A stretch of DNA of 33,500 bases from an uncultured Spirochaetaceae bacterium (GTDB lineage Bacteria > Spirochaetota > Spirochaetia > Treponematales > Treponemataceae): NCBI GenBank assembly GCA_902783155.1, contig CACZPR010000046.1, positions 1-33,500 of the forward strand, read 5' to 3'. Positions 1-7,829 of this stretch are shown piece by piece (the stretch's first letter is position 1; every line of letters starts with the position of its first letter). Made by a program: the position numbers and the translations under genes. The notes under the pieces are model-generated. The model made no database searches. It was given only the letters and a program-made list of their open reading frames with translations, and was not told the origin of the DNA.

Positions 1-87
1 ACCCTGGCGCGGTCCATTGTTGTAGCCGCCGGACCTGCCCTGTCCGTTTCCGTATCCACCCTGGCGCGGTCCATTGTTGTAGCCGCC
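1..87 (-). repeat. 57-bp tandem repeat inside infB
   Basis: A 30-base stretch at 1-30 is repeated exactly at 58-87. It encodes two copies of GGYNNGPRQG in the Gly-rich region of IF-2. More copies may lie left of the window. Such in-frame repeats make the disordered linker length-variable. Confidence 0.8.
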
Positions 88-573
88 CTGCTTGTTCTGG
101 TATGCGTCGCGGGCCTGTGTTCCATTGAATCCACCGTCCCTGCGTCCACCGCCAAAACGACCGCGGGAACCGCCACTAAGATTTCCGGCCTTGACATTTG
201 GACGAACGCTGTTAAGTTCGAAAGTCTTAACCTGTCTCTGGGGCTTGTCTCCTTCGCGACCTGTCTTCTGCTGTCCAGACACATTCTGCTCACCAGACGC
301 AGCTTCCGTCGGAGTCTTTTGCTGAACGGAAGAAGTTTCCGACTTTGCTGGAGAGTTAGTTTTTTCACCAGACTCGGCAGGACCAGCAGATGGAGCTGGC
401 TTTTTCTCCTCCACCGGTGGATTTGATTCCGAGCTCTTTTTCACCACCACATGCTTTTTCTGCTCCTTCGACGGAGATGCCGAAGATGTGGACTTACGCT
501 TGATTACAATCTTCTTCTTTGGTTGGGAATTCTGGCTTCCCTGGGCTTCTGTCTTTTTTTCTTCTTCCGCCAT
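1..573 (-). CDS. infB: Translation initiation factor IF-2, N-terminal part (3' end outside window)
   Basis: The reading frame is open from an ATG at 573 to the left edge of the window (191 codons). IF-2 is the GTPase that brings initiator tRNA to the 30S subunit, but only its N-terminal, non-catalytic region is visible here. It begins MAEEEKKTEAQ, continues with Lys/Glu/Pro/Ser-rich low-complexity sequence, and from about residue 120 turns into a Gly/Arg/Asn/Tyr-rich tract containing two copies of GGYNNGPRQG. No G-domain is in view, so the call rests on the position directly after nusA (22 bp gap) in the classic rimP-nusA-infB order and on the typical disordered IF-2 N-terminus. An AAGG-type ribosome site lies just upstream. 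The gene is expected to be co-transcribed from the rimP promoter. Confidence 0.88.
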   Translation of the reverse strand, partial: MAEEEKKTEAQGSQNSQPKKKIVIKRKSTSSASPSKEQKKHVVVKKSSESNPPVEEKKPAPSAGPAESGEKTNSPAKSETSSVQQKTPTEAASGEQNVSGQQKTGREGDKPQRQVKTFELNSVRPNVKAGNLSGGSRGRFGGGRRDGGFNGTQARDAYQNKQGGYNNGPRQGGYGNGQGRSGGYNNGPRQG

Positions 574-595
574 ATAACCTTGTTTCCTTTATTGT

Positions 596-2077
596 TTACT
601 CGAATGCTAACTCAATTCCGCACTTTGGACAGCGACTGTCATCAAGAGAAATCTTGGCTCCACATTCCGGGCAGAAATACTCTTCCTCCTCCTGGGATTC
701 TGTTTCCTCGGACTCTGCCTCGCCATCGTCGTCTTCAAACTCGACATTCTCCTCAATAATCTTGTTGACCGCCGCAATATCATCTGCGGAAAGACCTTCA
801 ATTTCCATAACTTTGCCACTCTCTACAGCATCAACAAAGTCACCAATATCGTCAAGACCCGCGTTCTTCAAAATGTCTGCGACACGTGGATCGATTCCTG
901 GAAGCATTGAGACGGACGCAATCTCCTCATCCGCACCCTGCTCGACATCAGCAAATAGAGACTCGGCAGCTCTTCTTGAGTTGTCGTCCTCGATAATCTC
1001 CATCTCGGCGGCCTGGGACTCGGTTTTTACATCTATGTTCCAGTTGCACAGCCTGTTCGCAAGACGCACATTCAGTCCCTGCTTTCCGATTGCAAAAGAG
1101 AACTGGTCCTCCGGAACAATCGCAATTGCCTCGCGCTTTTCGACATCGGTGAGGATGACCGTCTTTACCTTGGCTGGCGTAAGAGCCTCCCTGATGAACA
1201 CGTGCGGGTCCTCGTCGTAGCGGATTACATCAATCTTTTCGCCCATAAGCTCATGGATTACGTTCGTGATTCTCGCACCCTTTATACCGACACAGGCTCC
1301 AACAGGATCAACCTCGGGCTTGTTCGTGAATACCGCAATCTTGGTCTTTTTTCCGGCCTCGCGGGCAACAGTGTGGATTCCGATTGTCTTGTCCCCAAGC
1401 TCCGCAACCTCGCGCTCAAAAATCTTTTCGACAAATTTTCCGTCTGCACGTGAAAGCACAAGCTGGACACCGGTGTTCTGCTTTTTGATGTCGGTAACAA
1501 GTCCGCTGAGACGGTCGCCAGTTTCGTAAAGTTCAATCGGACTCTGGTTCTTTGAAGGAAGGAATCCCTCAACGTCGTTCAGGTTCAAATCAACAAAAAT
1601 ATTTCCCTTGGTCTCGCGCTGGATTGTTCCCGAAATGAGAGTTCCAACCTTGTCCTTGTGCATGTTGTAGAGATAGTCCTTGTGGGTGTCGTTAAGGGCC
1701 TGGTGCGCGTTCTGCTTTCCAGTGTCAATCGCCGAGCGTCCAAAATCCCTTGGGTCAACAGGAATGTCGATGTAGTCGCCAATCTTCTTGTCCGGGTCAA
1801 GCTTTACGGAATCGTCATACTCAATCTCGTCAACCTCGGAATATGCCACATCAACAATGGTTCTGCGGGAGAACACCCTCACATCTGTAAAACCGTCGTC
1901 AACCTCGACTATGCAGTTGTCGCAGCTTCCAAATTTTCTTTTGTATGCGGCCTTTATCATGTTCTCAACAATCGTCTTTCCCTCGGCCACACCGAGACCT
2001 TTTTTTTCTGCCAACTCACGGAACGCTTCCGCAAGAGTCGGCTGGTCCTTCTTTGATGTTGTCGCAATCTTCGACAT
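596..2077 (-). CDS. nusA: Transcription termination/antitermination factor NusA with C-terminal zinc ribbon
   Basis: NusA (493 aa) binds RNA polymerase and nascent RNA and modulates pausing, intrinsic termination and antitermination. Visible order: N-terminal RNAP-binding domain (about 1-130), S1 domain (about 140-205; GTLISGTIQRETKGNIFVDL), two KH domains (about 210-350; GACVGIKGARI and FAIGKQGLNVRLANRL), then an acidic helix-hairpin-helix-like segment (about 385-450; SMLPGIDPRVADILKNAGL). The last 25 residues hold four cysteines (469, 472, 483, 486) as CPEC-x10-CPKC, a zinc-ribbon pattern that is not part of the textbook NusA core. The start ATG at 2077 has a clear AAGGGAG site that overlaps the rimP stop. 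It lies 11 bp after rimP and 22 bp before infB, so it is translated within that operon. Confidence 0.96.
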   Translation of the reverse strand: MSKIATTSKKDQPTLAEAFRELAEKKGLGVAEGKTIVENMIKAAYKRKFGSCDNCIVEVDDGFTDVRVFSRRTIVDVAYSEVDEIEYDDSVKLDPDKKIGDYIDIPVDPRDFGRSAIDTGKQNAHQALNDTHKDYLYNMHKDKVGTLISGTIQRETKGNIFVDLNLNDVEGFLPSKNQSPIELYETGDRLSGLVTDIKKQNTGVQLVLSRADGKFVEKIFEREVAELGDKTIGIHTVAREAGKKTKIAVFTNKPEVDPVGACVGIKGARITNVIHELMGEKIDVIRYDEDPHVFIREALTPAKVKTVILTDVEKREAIAIVPEDQFSFAIGKQGLNVRLANRLCNWNIDVKTESQAAEMEIIEDDNSRRAAESLFADVEQGADEEIASVSMLPGIDPRVADILKNAGLDDIGDFVDAVESGKVMEIEGLSADDIAAVNKIIEENVEFEDDDGEAESEETESQEEEEYFCPECGAKISLDDSRCPKCGIELAFE

Positions 2078-2088
2078 AACAAGCTCCC

Positions 2089-2583
2089 TTACAAGTGAAT
2101 AAATTTTGCTTTCGCTATATTTTCATAGGCAACAGTCTTTTCGCCGCCCGATTTTTCAGAATCCCCTTCTTGATTTTCAAGAGGCAGAAGCGTCACCTGC
2201 TTCTCGTCGGATGATTTGATTATACCGCTCACCCAGTCGCCAACCGTCTTGTCCCACACACGGATTTCGCGTCCAACGAAAAATGCGAACTCCGCGGCGT
2301 TCTTAAGGTTGCGCTCCATACCTGGGGAGCATACTTCCATGTAGAAATTGTCCTCGTCCACACCGAGCATTGAAATCAGCTCCGGCTGCAGAGCGTGGTG
2401 GACCTTTGAGCAGTCAGCCACACCTATATCCTTCTTAACATCCTTGGAGGCAATCACGGCGGTGACATGTACCGAGCCTTTCTGCGGAACAACCTGAAGC
2501 TCAACCAGCGTGAATCCAGCCGAGTCAACCAACGCGGCGCACTCCCTGAAATGCGGAATAGAATCTGGCGAAGTATAGTTCAA
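2089..2583 (-). CDS. rimP: Ribosome maturation factor RimP
   Basis: RimP (164 aa) assists late assembly of the 30S subunit. The sequence shows the N-terminal alpha/beta domain with FTLVELQVVPQKGSVHVTAV and the hallmark VCSPGMERNLKNAAEFAFFVGREIRV. A C-terminal SH3-like domain follows, with WVSGIIKSSDEKQVTLLPL. The start codon appears to be TTG at 2583, with a strong Shine-Dalgarno (AAGGGGGTGG) about 5-6 nt upstream; no in-frame ATG near the N-terminus fits as well. It is the first gene of the rimP-nusA-infB operon. A TTG start may lower its translation relative to nusA. The length is normal for the family. Confidence 0.94.
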   Translation of the reverse strand: MNYTSPDSIPHFRECAALVDSAGFTLVELQVVPQKGSVHVTAVIASKDVKKDIGVADCSKVHHALQPELISMLGVDEDNFYMEVCSPGMERNLKNAAEFAFFVGREIRVWDKTVGDWVSGIIKSSDEKQVTLLPLENQEGDSEKSGGEKTVAYENIAKAKFIHL

Positions 2584-2599
2584 AAATCCACCCCCTTAT

Positions 2600-2627
2600 A
2601 ACAAAAATGGAGCCGCTTTTGCGACCC
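2600..2627 (-). terminator. Terminator-like hairpin in the rimP-nusA-infB leader (possible attenuator)
   Basis: In the minus-strand RNA, GGGUCGC (2627-2621) pairs through an AAAA loop with GCGGCUC (2616-2610), a 7-bp stem including two G-U pairs. It is followed by CAUUUUUGUU. It lies after the predicted transcription start (about 2649) and before the rimP start codon at 2583, so any termination here would attenuate the operon. The U-tract is short and interrupted. Confidence 0.45.
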
Positions 2628-2655
2628 CATCTTAATATGCTTAAAATGTACCTTT

Positions 2656-2684
2656 ACTCTATTCGATAAATGCTTTTATGTCAA
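2656..2684 (-). promoter_or_regulatory. Promoter of the rimP-nusA-infB operon
   Basis: A perfect -35 TTGACA (2684-2679) is separated by 17 nt from TAGAGT (2661-2656, 4/6 match). The predicted start near 2649 gives a leader of about 66 nt. Upstream, on A/T-rich DNA, sits a tandem 14-base repeat (2689-2717). Confidence 0.65.
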
Positions 2685-2688
2685 GCCA

Positions 2689-2717
2689 TCGATTGATTTT
2701 TATCGATTGATTTTTTA
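2689..2717. repeat. Tandem 14-bp AT-rich repeat upstream of the rimP promoter
   Basis: ATCGATTGATTTTT occurs twice in tandem immediately upstream of the TTGACA box. Each copy contains the palindrome ATCGAT. It could act as an UP-like element or a protein site. It also forms the 3' flank of the MATE gene, where no GC-rich terminator is visible. Confidence 0.6.
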
Positions 2718-2728
2718 TCAAGTGTTTT

Positions 2729-4090
2729 TCAAAATACCCCTTGAACATGTTTTTCCCCATTTTTTTTCTCCAGCACGACAAAAAATATCACGCAGAGTAT
2801 TGAGGAAAAAAGGGAGCCTAGTGGTGCTGCAAGTCCCATGGGGAAAAGTGTCTCCGGGAAATATTTTGATGCAAGGTATGCGCCGGGAATACGCACTAAA
2901 ATGATGGAGCTTACATTGTTGATGAAAGGAAGCATTGATTTTCCAAGCGCACAGAAATATCCGCAGCATGAAAAATGGATTCCTGCAAACACGCAGTCGA
3001 ACACGTAGGAGCGGATGTACTGGACTCCCAAGCGTATGACCTCCGCCCTGTCAGAACCGTCCCTTATGAAAAGCGATATGAAAGGCTCGCTCACAAACTG
3101 GAACAAAAGCGCAAAAACAAGTCCGAACGCAACGGAAATGGCGGCACCGCAAAAAAGGGTTTTCCTTGCCCTGTCCGGCTGTTTCGCACCGATGTTCTGC
3201 GACGCAATTGCCGACACCGTTGAAAGCATGGACGATGGAACAAGAAAAAGGAAGGTGATGATTTTTTCAACTATTCCGACCGCAGTTGCAACCGAAAGTC
3301 CCCGGCTGTTTGCAATCCTTGTTATAATCAGAAAAGAAATCTGTATGAAGCAGTCCTGGCACGCAATGGGTCCGCCAATCTTAAGGATTCCGGAAAATGT
3401 TTTTCTTTCAAGCCTGAAATCTGATTTTGAAATCTTTATGAGCTTTTTCCGAACGATCACCACGAGCGAAGAAACGACCGATACTGCCTGGGCAAAAACA
3501 GTTGCAAGAGCCGCACCCTCCGACTTCATCTTGAGGCATCCCATGAAAACATAGTCAAGGATGACGTTCACCGCACATGCCACGGCAACGAAAATCAAGG
3601 GACTTTTGGAATCACCCATGCCGCGAAAAACCGATGCAATCACATTGTAGGAAATTATGAACGGAAGTCCCGCAAAACAGATTCTGAGGTATGTCTCCGT
3701 CTGCAGAACGGCTTCAAGCGGAGTGCTCATTACAGAAACGATTGACGGAACGAAAATCAGAAGCACGGATGAAAGAATCAGCGCAAGGATTGAAAAAATC
3801 ACCACTGTGTTTCCGACTGTCTTTGAAACCGCACGGCTATCCCCCGCTCCTACTCCGCGACCGACCAAGACCGTAGTTCCCATGGCAAGCCCCACAATCA
3901 CCACGGTAAGCATGTGCATGACCTGGCTTCCGATTGACACTGCGGAAATTATGTCGGAACCGTTGAACTGCCCCGCAATGAAAAGGTCAGCCATTCCGTA
4001 GAGTGTCTGGAGAAAATACGAAAGAAGGAACGGAAGCGAGAAAAAGACAATGTTCTTAATCACGCTCCCGCGCGAAAGGTTTACGGTCAT
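2729..4090 (-). CDS. MATE-family multidrug/metabolite exporter
   Basis: This 453-residue polytopic inner-membrane protein has about 12 hydrophobic segments and the MATE arrangement of two homologous halves. It has the characteristic N-terminal stretch IVFFSLPFLLSYFLQTLYGMAD-LFIAGQFNG and the GLAMGTTVLVGRGVGAGD motif. Related segments occur in the second half (GGPIACQDCFIQISF; ASQNIGAKQPDRA). MATE proteins export drugs or metabolites using Na+ or H+ gradients; the substrate cannot be told from sequence. The start ATG at 4090 lacks a good Shine-Dalgarno and lies 11 bp after the sulP stop, which suggests translational coupling to the anion transporter upstream. Confidence 0.92.
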   Translation of the reverse strand: MTVNLSRGSVIKNIVFFSLPFLLSYFLQTLYGMADLFIAGQFNGSDIISAVSIGSQVMHMLTVVIVGLAMGTTVLVGRGVGAGDSRAVSKTVGNTVVIFSILALILSSVLLIFVPSIVSVMSTPLEAVLQTETYLRICFAGLPFIISYNVIASVFRGMGDSKSPLIFVAVACAVNVILDYVFMGCLKMKSEGAALATVFAQAVSVVSSLVVIVRKKLIKISKSDFRLERKTFSGILKIGGPIACQDCFIQISFLIITRIANSRGLSVATAVGIVEKIITFLFLVPSSMLSTVSAIASQNIGAKQPDRARKTLFCGAAISVAFGLVFALLFQFVSEPFISLFIRDGSDRAEVIRLGVQYIRSYVFDCVFAGIHFSCCGYFCALGKSMLPFINNVSSIILVRIPGAYLASKYFPETLFPMGLAAPLGSLFSSILCVIFFVVLEKKNGEKHVQGVF

Positions 4091-4101
4091 AAAAATCGGT
4101 C

Positions 4102-5775
4102 TCAGTTTGATTCGGCCGGTTTTGAAACTCCGAGAAGTCCCCTTGCCCTGTCCAATGCCGCATAGATGTCAACGCAGACGTTTTCTTCACCGAGAGATTC
4201 AGTCATGCCGGATTTTTTCAAAAGCTTCAACGGCTGGTCATGCACGCCGCTAAGGATGATTGCGACCTTTCTTTTCTTACATGCGTTCTGGAGCTGCCTC
4301 AAAGCCTTTATTCCTCCCGCATCAAGATAGGTCGTGTTCCTCATGCGGATAATCATTGCCTTGAAATCTGCACCGGAGCGGTCAACGGCAACTTCAAATT
4401 TTCTGACCGTAGCAAAGAAAAGGGGTCCCTCGACTTCATAGATGAGAACACCGTTCGGAACGTCCAGTTTTTCTTCGGGCATGTCCTTTGAAGCTTCAGG
4501 GTCCTCGCCGTTTTCGTACTGATGGACATCGGAGAGCATTGCCATTTTCTGAATGAAGAAAAATGCTGCAAGCAAAAGTCCCACGCCGATTGCAACGGTC
4601 AAATCAACGAACACCGTAAGACCGAAAGTCATAATGAGTACGAAAGCATCTGATTTCTGACCCTTCATCAGAGCGGCTATATCCTTGAACCCAGCCATGT
4701 TCCACGCAACGGAAACCAATACTGCAGCAAGTGCCGGCATAGGGATGAACTTAACGAGCTTTCCAAGGAAAAGGAGAATCAGAAGAAGAGTCACCGCATG
4801 GACTATTCCAGCGACCGGAGAGCGTCCGCCGTTTTTTACGTTGGTTGCAGTCCTTGCTATTGCACCTGTTGCAGGAATTCCACCGAAAAGAGGAGTCACA
4901 ATGTTAGCAACGCCCTGTGCGATAAGCTCGGTGTCGGAATTATGCTTTGCACCGATCATACCGTCGGCAACAACGGCAGAAAGAAGCGACTCTATGGCCG
5001 CAAGCACAGCAATGGATGCCGCAGTCGGGAAAAGTTCCTTTATGGTGCCAAGGCTGAAATCAGGAAGCTTTGGAGCCGGAAGCATGGTCGGAATCTCATA
5101 GCGGTCGCCGATTGTATCAACGGGAAGCTTGAATACGGTGCAGACTATGGTCGCAAGGATTATGACAATCAGGGAACCCGGGACCTTTTTTCCAACCACC
5201 GGAACCTTTGCCCAGAGGAAAATCACGGCAAGGCATACGGCAGACATTCCGAAAGACCACCAGTTGATCGTGTGGAATGATTTTGCATAGGTCGTAATCT
5301 TACCGATGAAGTCACCCGGCATGGGTCCTGTAGTAAGGCCAAAGAAATCGCCTATCTGACCGGTAAGGATTGTAACAGCAATTCCAGCGGTAAATCCCGT
5401 GATGATTGTATATGGAATGAATTTAACAAGTCCGCCGAGCTTAAGGACTCCCATCAGAATCAGTATGACTCCGGCCATTATCGTTGCAGTGGCAAGCCCC
5501 GGAAGCCCGAACTTCTGGATTACACCGTAGACGATTACGACGAAAGCACCGGTCGGTCCGCCAATCTGAACCTTGGAACCTCCGAGCACCGAAATTATGA
5601 GGCCTGCGATTATGGCAGTAAAGATGCCTTCAGACGGTCCCACGCCGCTCGCAATACCGAAAGCAATGGCCAAAGGAAGCGCAACTATACCGACGATTAC
5701 ACCGGCAATCAAATCGGAAACGAATTTCTTTCCACTGTAGTTCTTGAAAGTGGAAATCAGTTCTGGCTTAAACAT
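4102..5775 (-). CDS. SulP/SLC26-family anion transporter with C-terminal STAS domain
   Basis: This 557-residue inner-membrane protein has about 12-14 membrane segments followed by a cytoplasmic STAS domain (roughly the last 120 residues; FKAMIIRMRNTTYLDAGGIK). The transmembrane part begins SDLIAGVIVGIVALPLAIAFGIASGVGP, typical of SulP permeases, with GGPTGAFVVIVYGV further on. SulP members carry sulfate, bicarbonate or dicarboxylates; the substrate is open. An upstream in-frame extension of 17 codons exists, but the ATG at 5775 is chosen because GGGAG sits 7 nt before it and the protein then begins MFKPELISTFKNY as in the family. It forms a two-gene unit with the MATE gene and has its own promoter region with a large inverted repeat. 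Confidence 0.93.
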   Translation of the reverse strand: MFKPELISTFKNYSGKKFVSDLIAGVIVGIVALPLAIAFGIASGVGPSEGIFTAIIAGLIISVLGGSKVQIGGPTGAFVVIVYGVIQKFGLPGLATATIMAGVILILMGVLKLGGLVKFIPYTIITGFTAGIAVTILTGQIGDFFGLTTGPMPGDFIGKITTYAKSFHTINWWSFGMSAVCLAVIFLWAKVPVVGKKVPGSLIVIILATIVCTVFKLPVDTIGDRYEIPTMLPAPKLPDFSLGTIKELFPTAASIAVLAAIESLLSAVVADGMIGAKHNSDTELIAQGVANIVTPLFGGIPATGAIARTATNVKNGGRSPVAGIVHAVTLLLILLFLGKLVKFIPMPALAAVLVSVAWNMAGFKDIAALMKGQKSDAFVLIMTFGLTVFVDLTVAIGVGLLLAAFFFIQKMAMLSDVHQYENGEDPEASKDMPEEKLDVPNGVLIYEVEGPLFFATVRKFEVAVDRSGADFKAMIIRMRNTTYLDAGGIKALRQLQNACKKRKVAIILSGVHDQPLKLLKKSGMTESLGEENVCVDIYAALDRARGLLGVSKPAESN

Positions 5776-5834
5776 TTTTTTCTCCCGAGGATTGGAAATG
5801 ATTTTAAATGGCACATGTCCGCACAAAAACGCAG

Positions 5835-5876
5835 TACATGCAATTAGTTCAATATTTCTACACCATTTTGCATGTA
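5835..5876. promoter_or_regulatory. 9-bp inverted repeat around the sulP -10 (candidate operator)
   Basis: TACATGCAA (5835-5843) and TTGCATGTA (5868-5876) are perfect inverted copies. Their centres are 33 bp apart, about three helical turns. One arm lies between the -35 and -10, the other just after the predicted start. This geometry suits a dimeric or looping regulator acting on sulP. Confidence 0.5.
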
Positions 5877-5884
5877 TTGGTCAA
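5855..5884 (-). promoter_or_regulatory. Candidate promoter of the sulP-MATE operon
   Basis: TTGACC (5884-5879) is followed 18 nt later by TAGAAA (5860-5855). Both boxes are imperfect. The predicted start near 5848 would leave a leader of about 70 nt. The arms of the inverted repeat at 5835-5876 flank the -10. Confidence 0.42.
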
Positions 5885-5898
5885 GAATGGAAACACAG

Positions 5899-7104
5899 TT
5901 AAAGTTCGGGAAGTTCTTCATCAATTATTTTTTCATAATATCTTCCATCAAAAATTTCATAGCCTTCTATTTCTTCCAAAACATCCTCATCCGCACTTTC
6001 GATTTCGTATGATTCAAAATCGGTGATTTCATCTTCAACCTTTTCCCAAAGCTCGGACTCGGCAATTTTTTCGGCGGCCTTTCTTTCTTCCTCAAGACGT
6101 TTTGCTTCCGCAGCCCTCTCCTCTTCTTCGCGCCGTTTTTCTTCGGCGGCCTTTCTTTCTTTTTCGAGTCGCTTTTCTTCTGCTGCCTTTTCTTCCTCAA
6201 GCCGCTTTATGGTTTCCCTATTTTCCTGAAGTTTCCTAGTATACAAAATCAGTTCGGGGCGATATTCAAAATGCATATTATCCCAGAGATCCCATTTCCC
6301 ACCGTATATAAATCCCTCGCTCTCAAATATTTTGATTACGGCATCCGGTGCAATCCATCTGTTTTTCAGGGGCAGCAACATCCAGTCAGGATCTATGTCC
6401 CTTCTCCACGACCAATATAAATTTTTTTTCTCCCATCCAATCGGCAGAACATCCACCGCGACACCCATGCTATGGAAAGACCTTCGACCGGAATCCGCAA
6501 TTGTCCTCCAGTTGTACGAACCCGCGGAATCAAGATTGTTGACAAAATCGGCCACTTCCTTGTCAACTCCCACAAGAGCCTTTATCTTTTTCTCAACATT
6601 TTTTAGGGGCTGCACAATTCTGTCATGCACGTAAGATGCCTTTCCAAAAAAAGTCGTCTTTGTGATGTGCTTTTCAACATTTTTACGGGTGTCGGACTCA
6701 TAGATTACATCGTAAATATAAGTTGCGGAAACAGGTCCATTCTGACGGCTATCCGGTGATGACATGGCTTTCAGCTCTTCAATATACTCCTTTGTAAAAT
6801 TGGCCGGGTCCAGGATTTCAAAACTATATTCATAAAACACGGGAGCAAAATTTCTTGCGTTCAGCAATTCCGATTTTGGCAAAAACTTGCCGCCCTGCCA
6901 GTATAGTTTTTCGACTCTTTTTCCAACGGTAATCGTAATCAAGTAATCATAGACGGAATTATCATACACACATTCAAACTTAATGTCGGGATAGCTTTTT
7001 CTAAATATTTCAATTCCCGCAGGCTCGGCAGAATATGCAAAAACGGATATGGAAAAAAATATCAGCATAATCATAAACCTTACGGACACTTTTCTTTTTA
7101 ACAT
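5899..7104 (-). CDS. Secreted M15-family peptidase-like protein with charged coiled-coil tail
   Basis: This 401-residue protein has an N-terminal signal peptide (basic MLKRK, hydrophobic core, cleavage near SAEP at residue 26). The peptidase signature lies in the second third. SFHSMGVAVDVLP supplies the zinc ligands His211 and Asp218, and GGKWDLWDNMHFEYR supplies the catalytic Asp and His278. This pattern belongs to M15 carboxypeptidases/endopeptidases (VanY, L-Ala-D-Glu peptidases) that cut peptidoglycan peptides. Residues about 290-350 form a Lys/Glu/Arg/Ala coiled coil and the last 50 residues are strongly acidic, an unusual addition. The ATG at 7104 is preceded by GGGAG at 7-nt spacing. 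It is probably a single-gene unit acting in the periplasm; the tail could bind a partner or limit access to the wall. Confidence 0.82.
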   Translation of the reverse strand: MLKRKVSVRFMIMLIFFSISVFAYSAEPAGIEIFRKSYPDIKFECVYDNSVYDYLITITVGKRVEKLYWQGGKFLPKSELLNARNFAPVFYEYSFEILDPANFTKEYIEELKAMSSPDSRQNGPVSATYIYDVIYESDTRKNVEKHITKTTFFGKASYVHDRIVQPLKNVEKKIKALVGVDKEVADFVNNLDSAGSYNWRTIADSGRRSFHSMGVAVDVLPIGWEKKNLYWSWRRDIDPDWMLLPLKNRWIAPDAVIKIFESEGFIYGGKWDLWDNMHFEYRPELILYTRKLQENRETIKRLEEEKAAEEKRLEKERKAAEEKRREEEERAAEAKRLEEERKAAEKIAESELWEKVEDEITDFESYEIESADEDVLEEIEGYEIFDGRYYEKIIDEELPEL

Positions 7105-7131
7105 ACATTCACTCCCATAAATAAAGATTTG

Positions 7132-7821
7132 CTAAAGGTTTTCAATCAGCGACGAAGCCTTCTGGATATGTTCGGGAAGCGGGATTTCAAACACCCTTTC
7201 CTTACCGTCAACAGGAATGGTCAGGCGAAATGCGGCGAGGCACAGTTTTTTGATTCCGACCCTGCGAAGAAGCTTGTTTTTCTTAAAATCACCGTGCTGG
7301 TCGTCGGCTGCAATGGGCGCTCCGTTTTTTGCAAGCTGGATGCGTATCTGGTGCATGCGTCCGGTCCCCAGTTTTATGTGTATGCGGCTAAGTTCCAGCG
7401 ATTCATCGGAACCATCGGGTGAAGGAATCGAAATGCGGGCTGATTTTTCAACGCTGAAGTTAAGCACTGCCGAAACCTCCCGTCCATGTGCTTCCAGAAC
7501 GCCTTCCAATCTGCCGCTGTCAAGTGCTTTTCCCCCGACTACAGGTCTTCCAATCGAAATGGCGCAGTATTCCTTTTTAACGTCCTTTTTGCCTATCATA
7601 CCGGTCCATTTTGCGGCGGCAAGGGGATTTTTTGCAACAATCAGTATGCCGGACGTATCCTTGTCAAGCCTGTGAACAAGGTGGATTTTATATCCGAGCT
7701 GTGCCGAAAGCTCCGTGTCAAGCGGATGAGAAATTCCCTTTCCTCCCTGTACCGAAACGCCGTTTGGTTTGTTTATCAAGAGAATCTCATCGTTTTCATA
7801 TAATATGGAAAATGGTGTCAT
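7132..7821 (-). CDS. RluA-family pseudouridine synthase (short form)
   Basis: This 229-residue enzyme isomerises specific uridines in rRNA or tRNA to pseudouridine. It shows the RluA core: NDEILLINKPNGVSV at the N-terminus, the catalytic motif HRLDKDTSGILIV (Asp about residue 53) and the late motif GRMHQIRIQLAKNGAPI. It lacks an S4 domain, so it resembles the compact RluA/TruC/RluC-like single-domain forms; the target site cannot be assigned. The start is taken as the ATG at 7821. A TTG codon directly before it is in frame, but the promoter (TTGCCA/TACAAT) places transcription start at about 7823, and there is no Shine-Dalgarno. It is divergent from the secreted protein at 7852. Confidence 0.9.
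   Translation of the reverse strand: MTPFSILYENDEILLINKPNGVSVQGGKGISHPLDTELSAQLGYKIHLVHRLDKDTSGILIVAKNPLAAAKWTGMIGKKDVKKEYCAISIGRPVVGGKALDSGRLEGVLEAHGREVSAVLNFSVEKSARISIPSPDGSDESLELSRIHIKLGTGRMHQIRIQLAKNGAPIAADDQHGDFKKNKLLRRVGIKKLCLAAFRLTIPVDGKERVFEIPLPEHIQKASSLIENL
7799..7804 (+). promoter_or_regulatory. -10 box for the 7852 gene, inside the pseudouridine synthase coding region
   Basis: A perfect TATAAT at 7799-7804 has no convincing -35 at 17 nt. Transcription from about 7811 would give a leader of about 40 nt with an AAGGTGG ribosome site before the ATG at 7852. The two divergent transcripts would overlap. Confidence 0.42.
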
Positions 7822-7829
7822 CAACCGAT

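Noticed and set aside
519..1220. Plus-strand open frame of 233 codons opposite nusA
   Set aside because: It lies antisense to a clearly conserved gene, has a Ser-rich composition typical of reverse reading, and has no ribosome site or family resemblance.
2703..2728. Hairpin TTGAT/ATCAA after the MATE gene as a terminator
   Set aside because: The stem is only 5 bp of mostly A/T and is part of the tandem repeat; termination is not supported.
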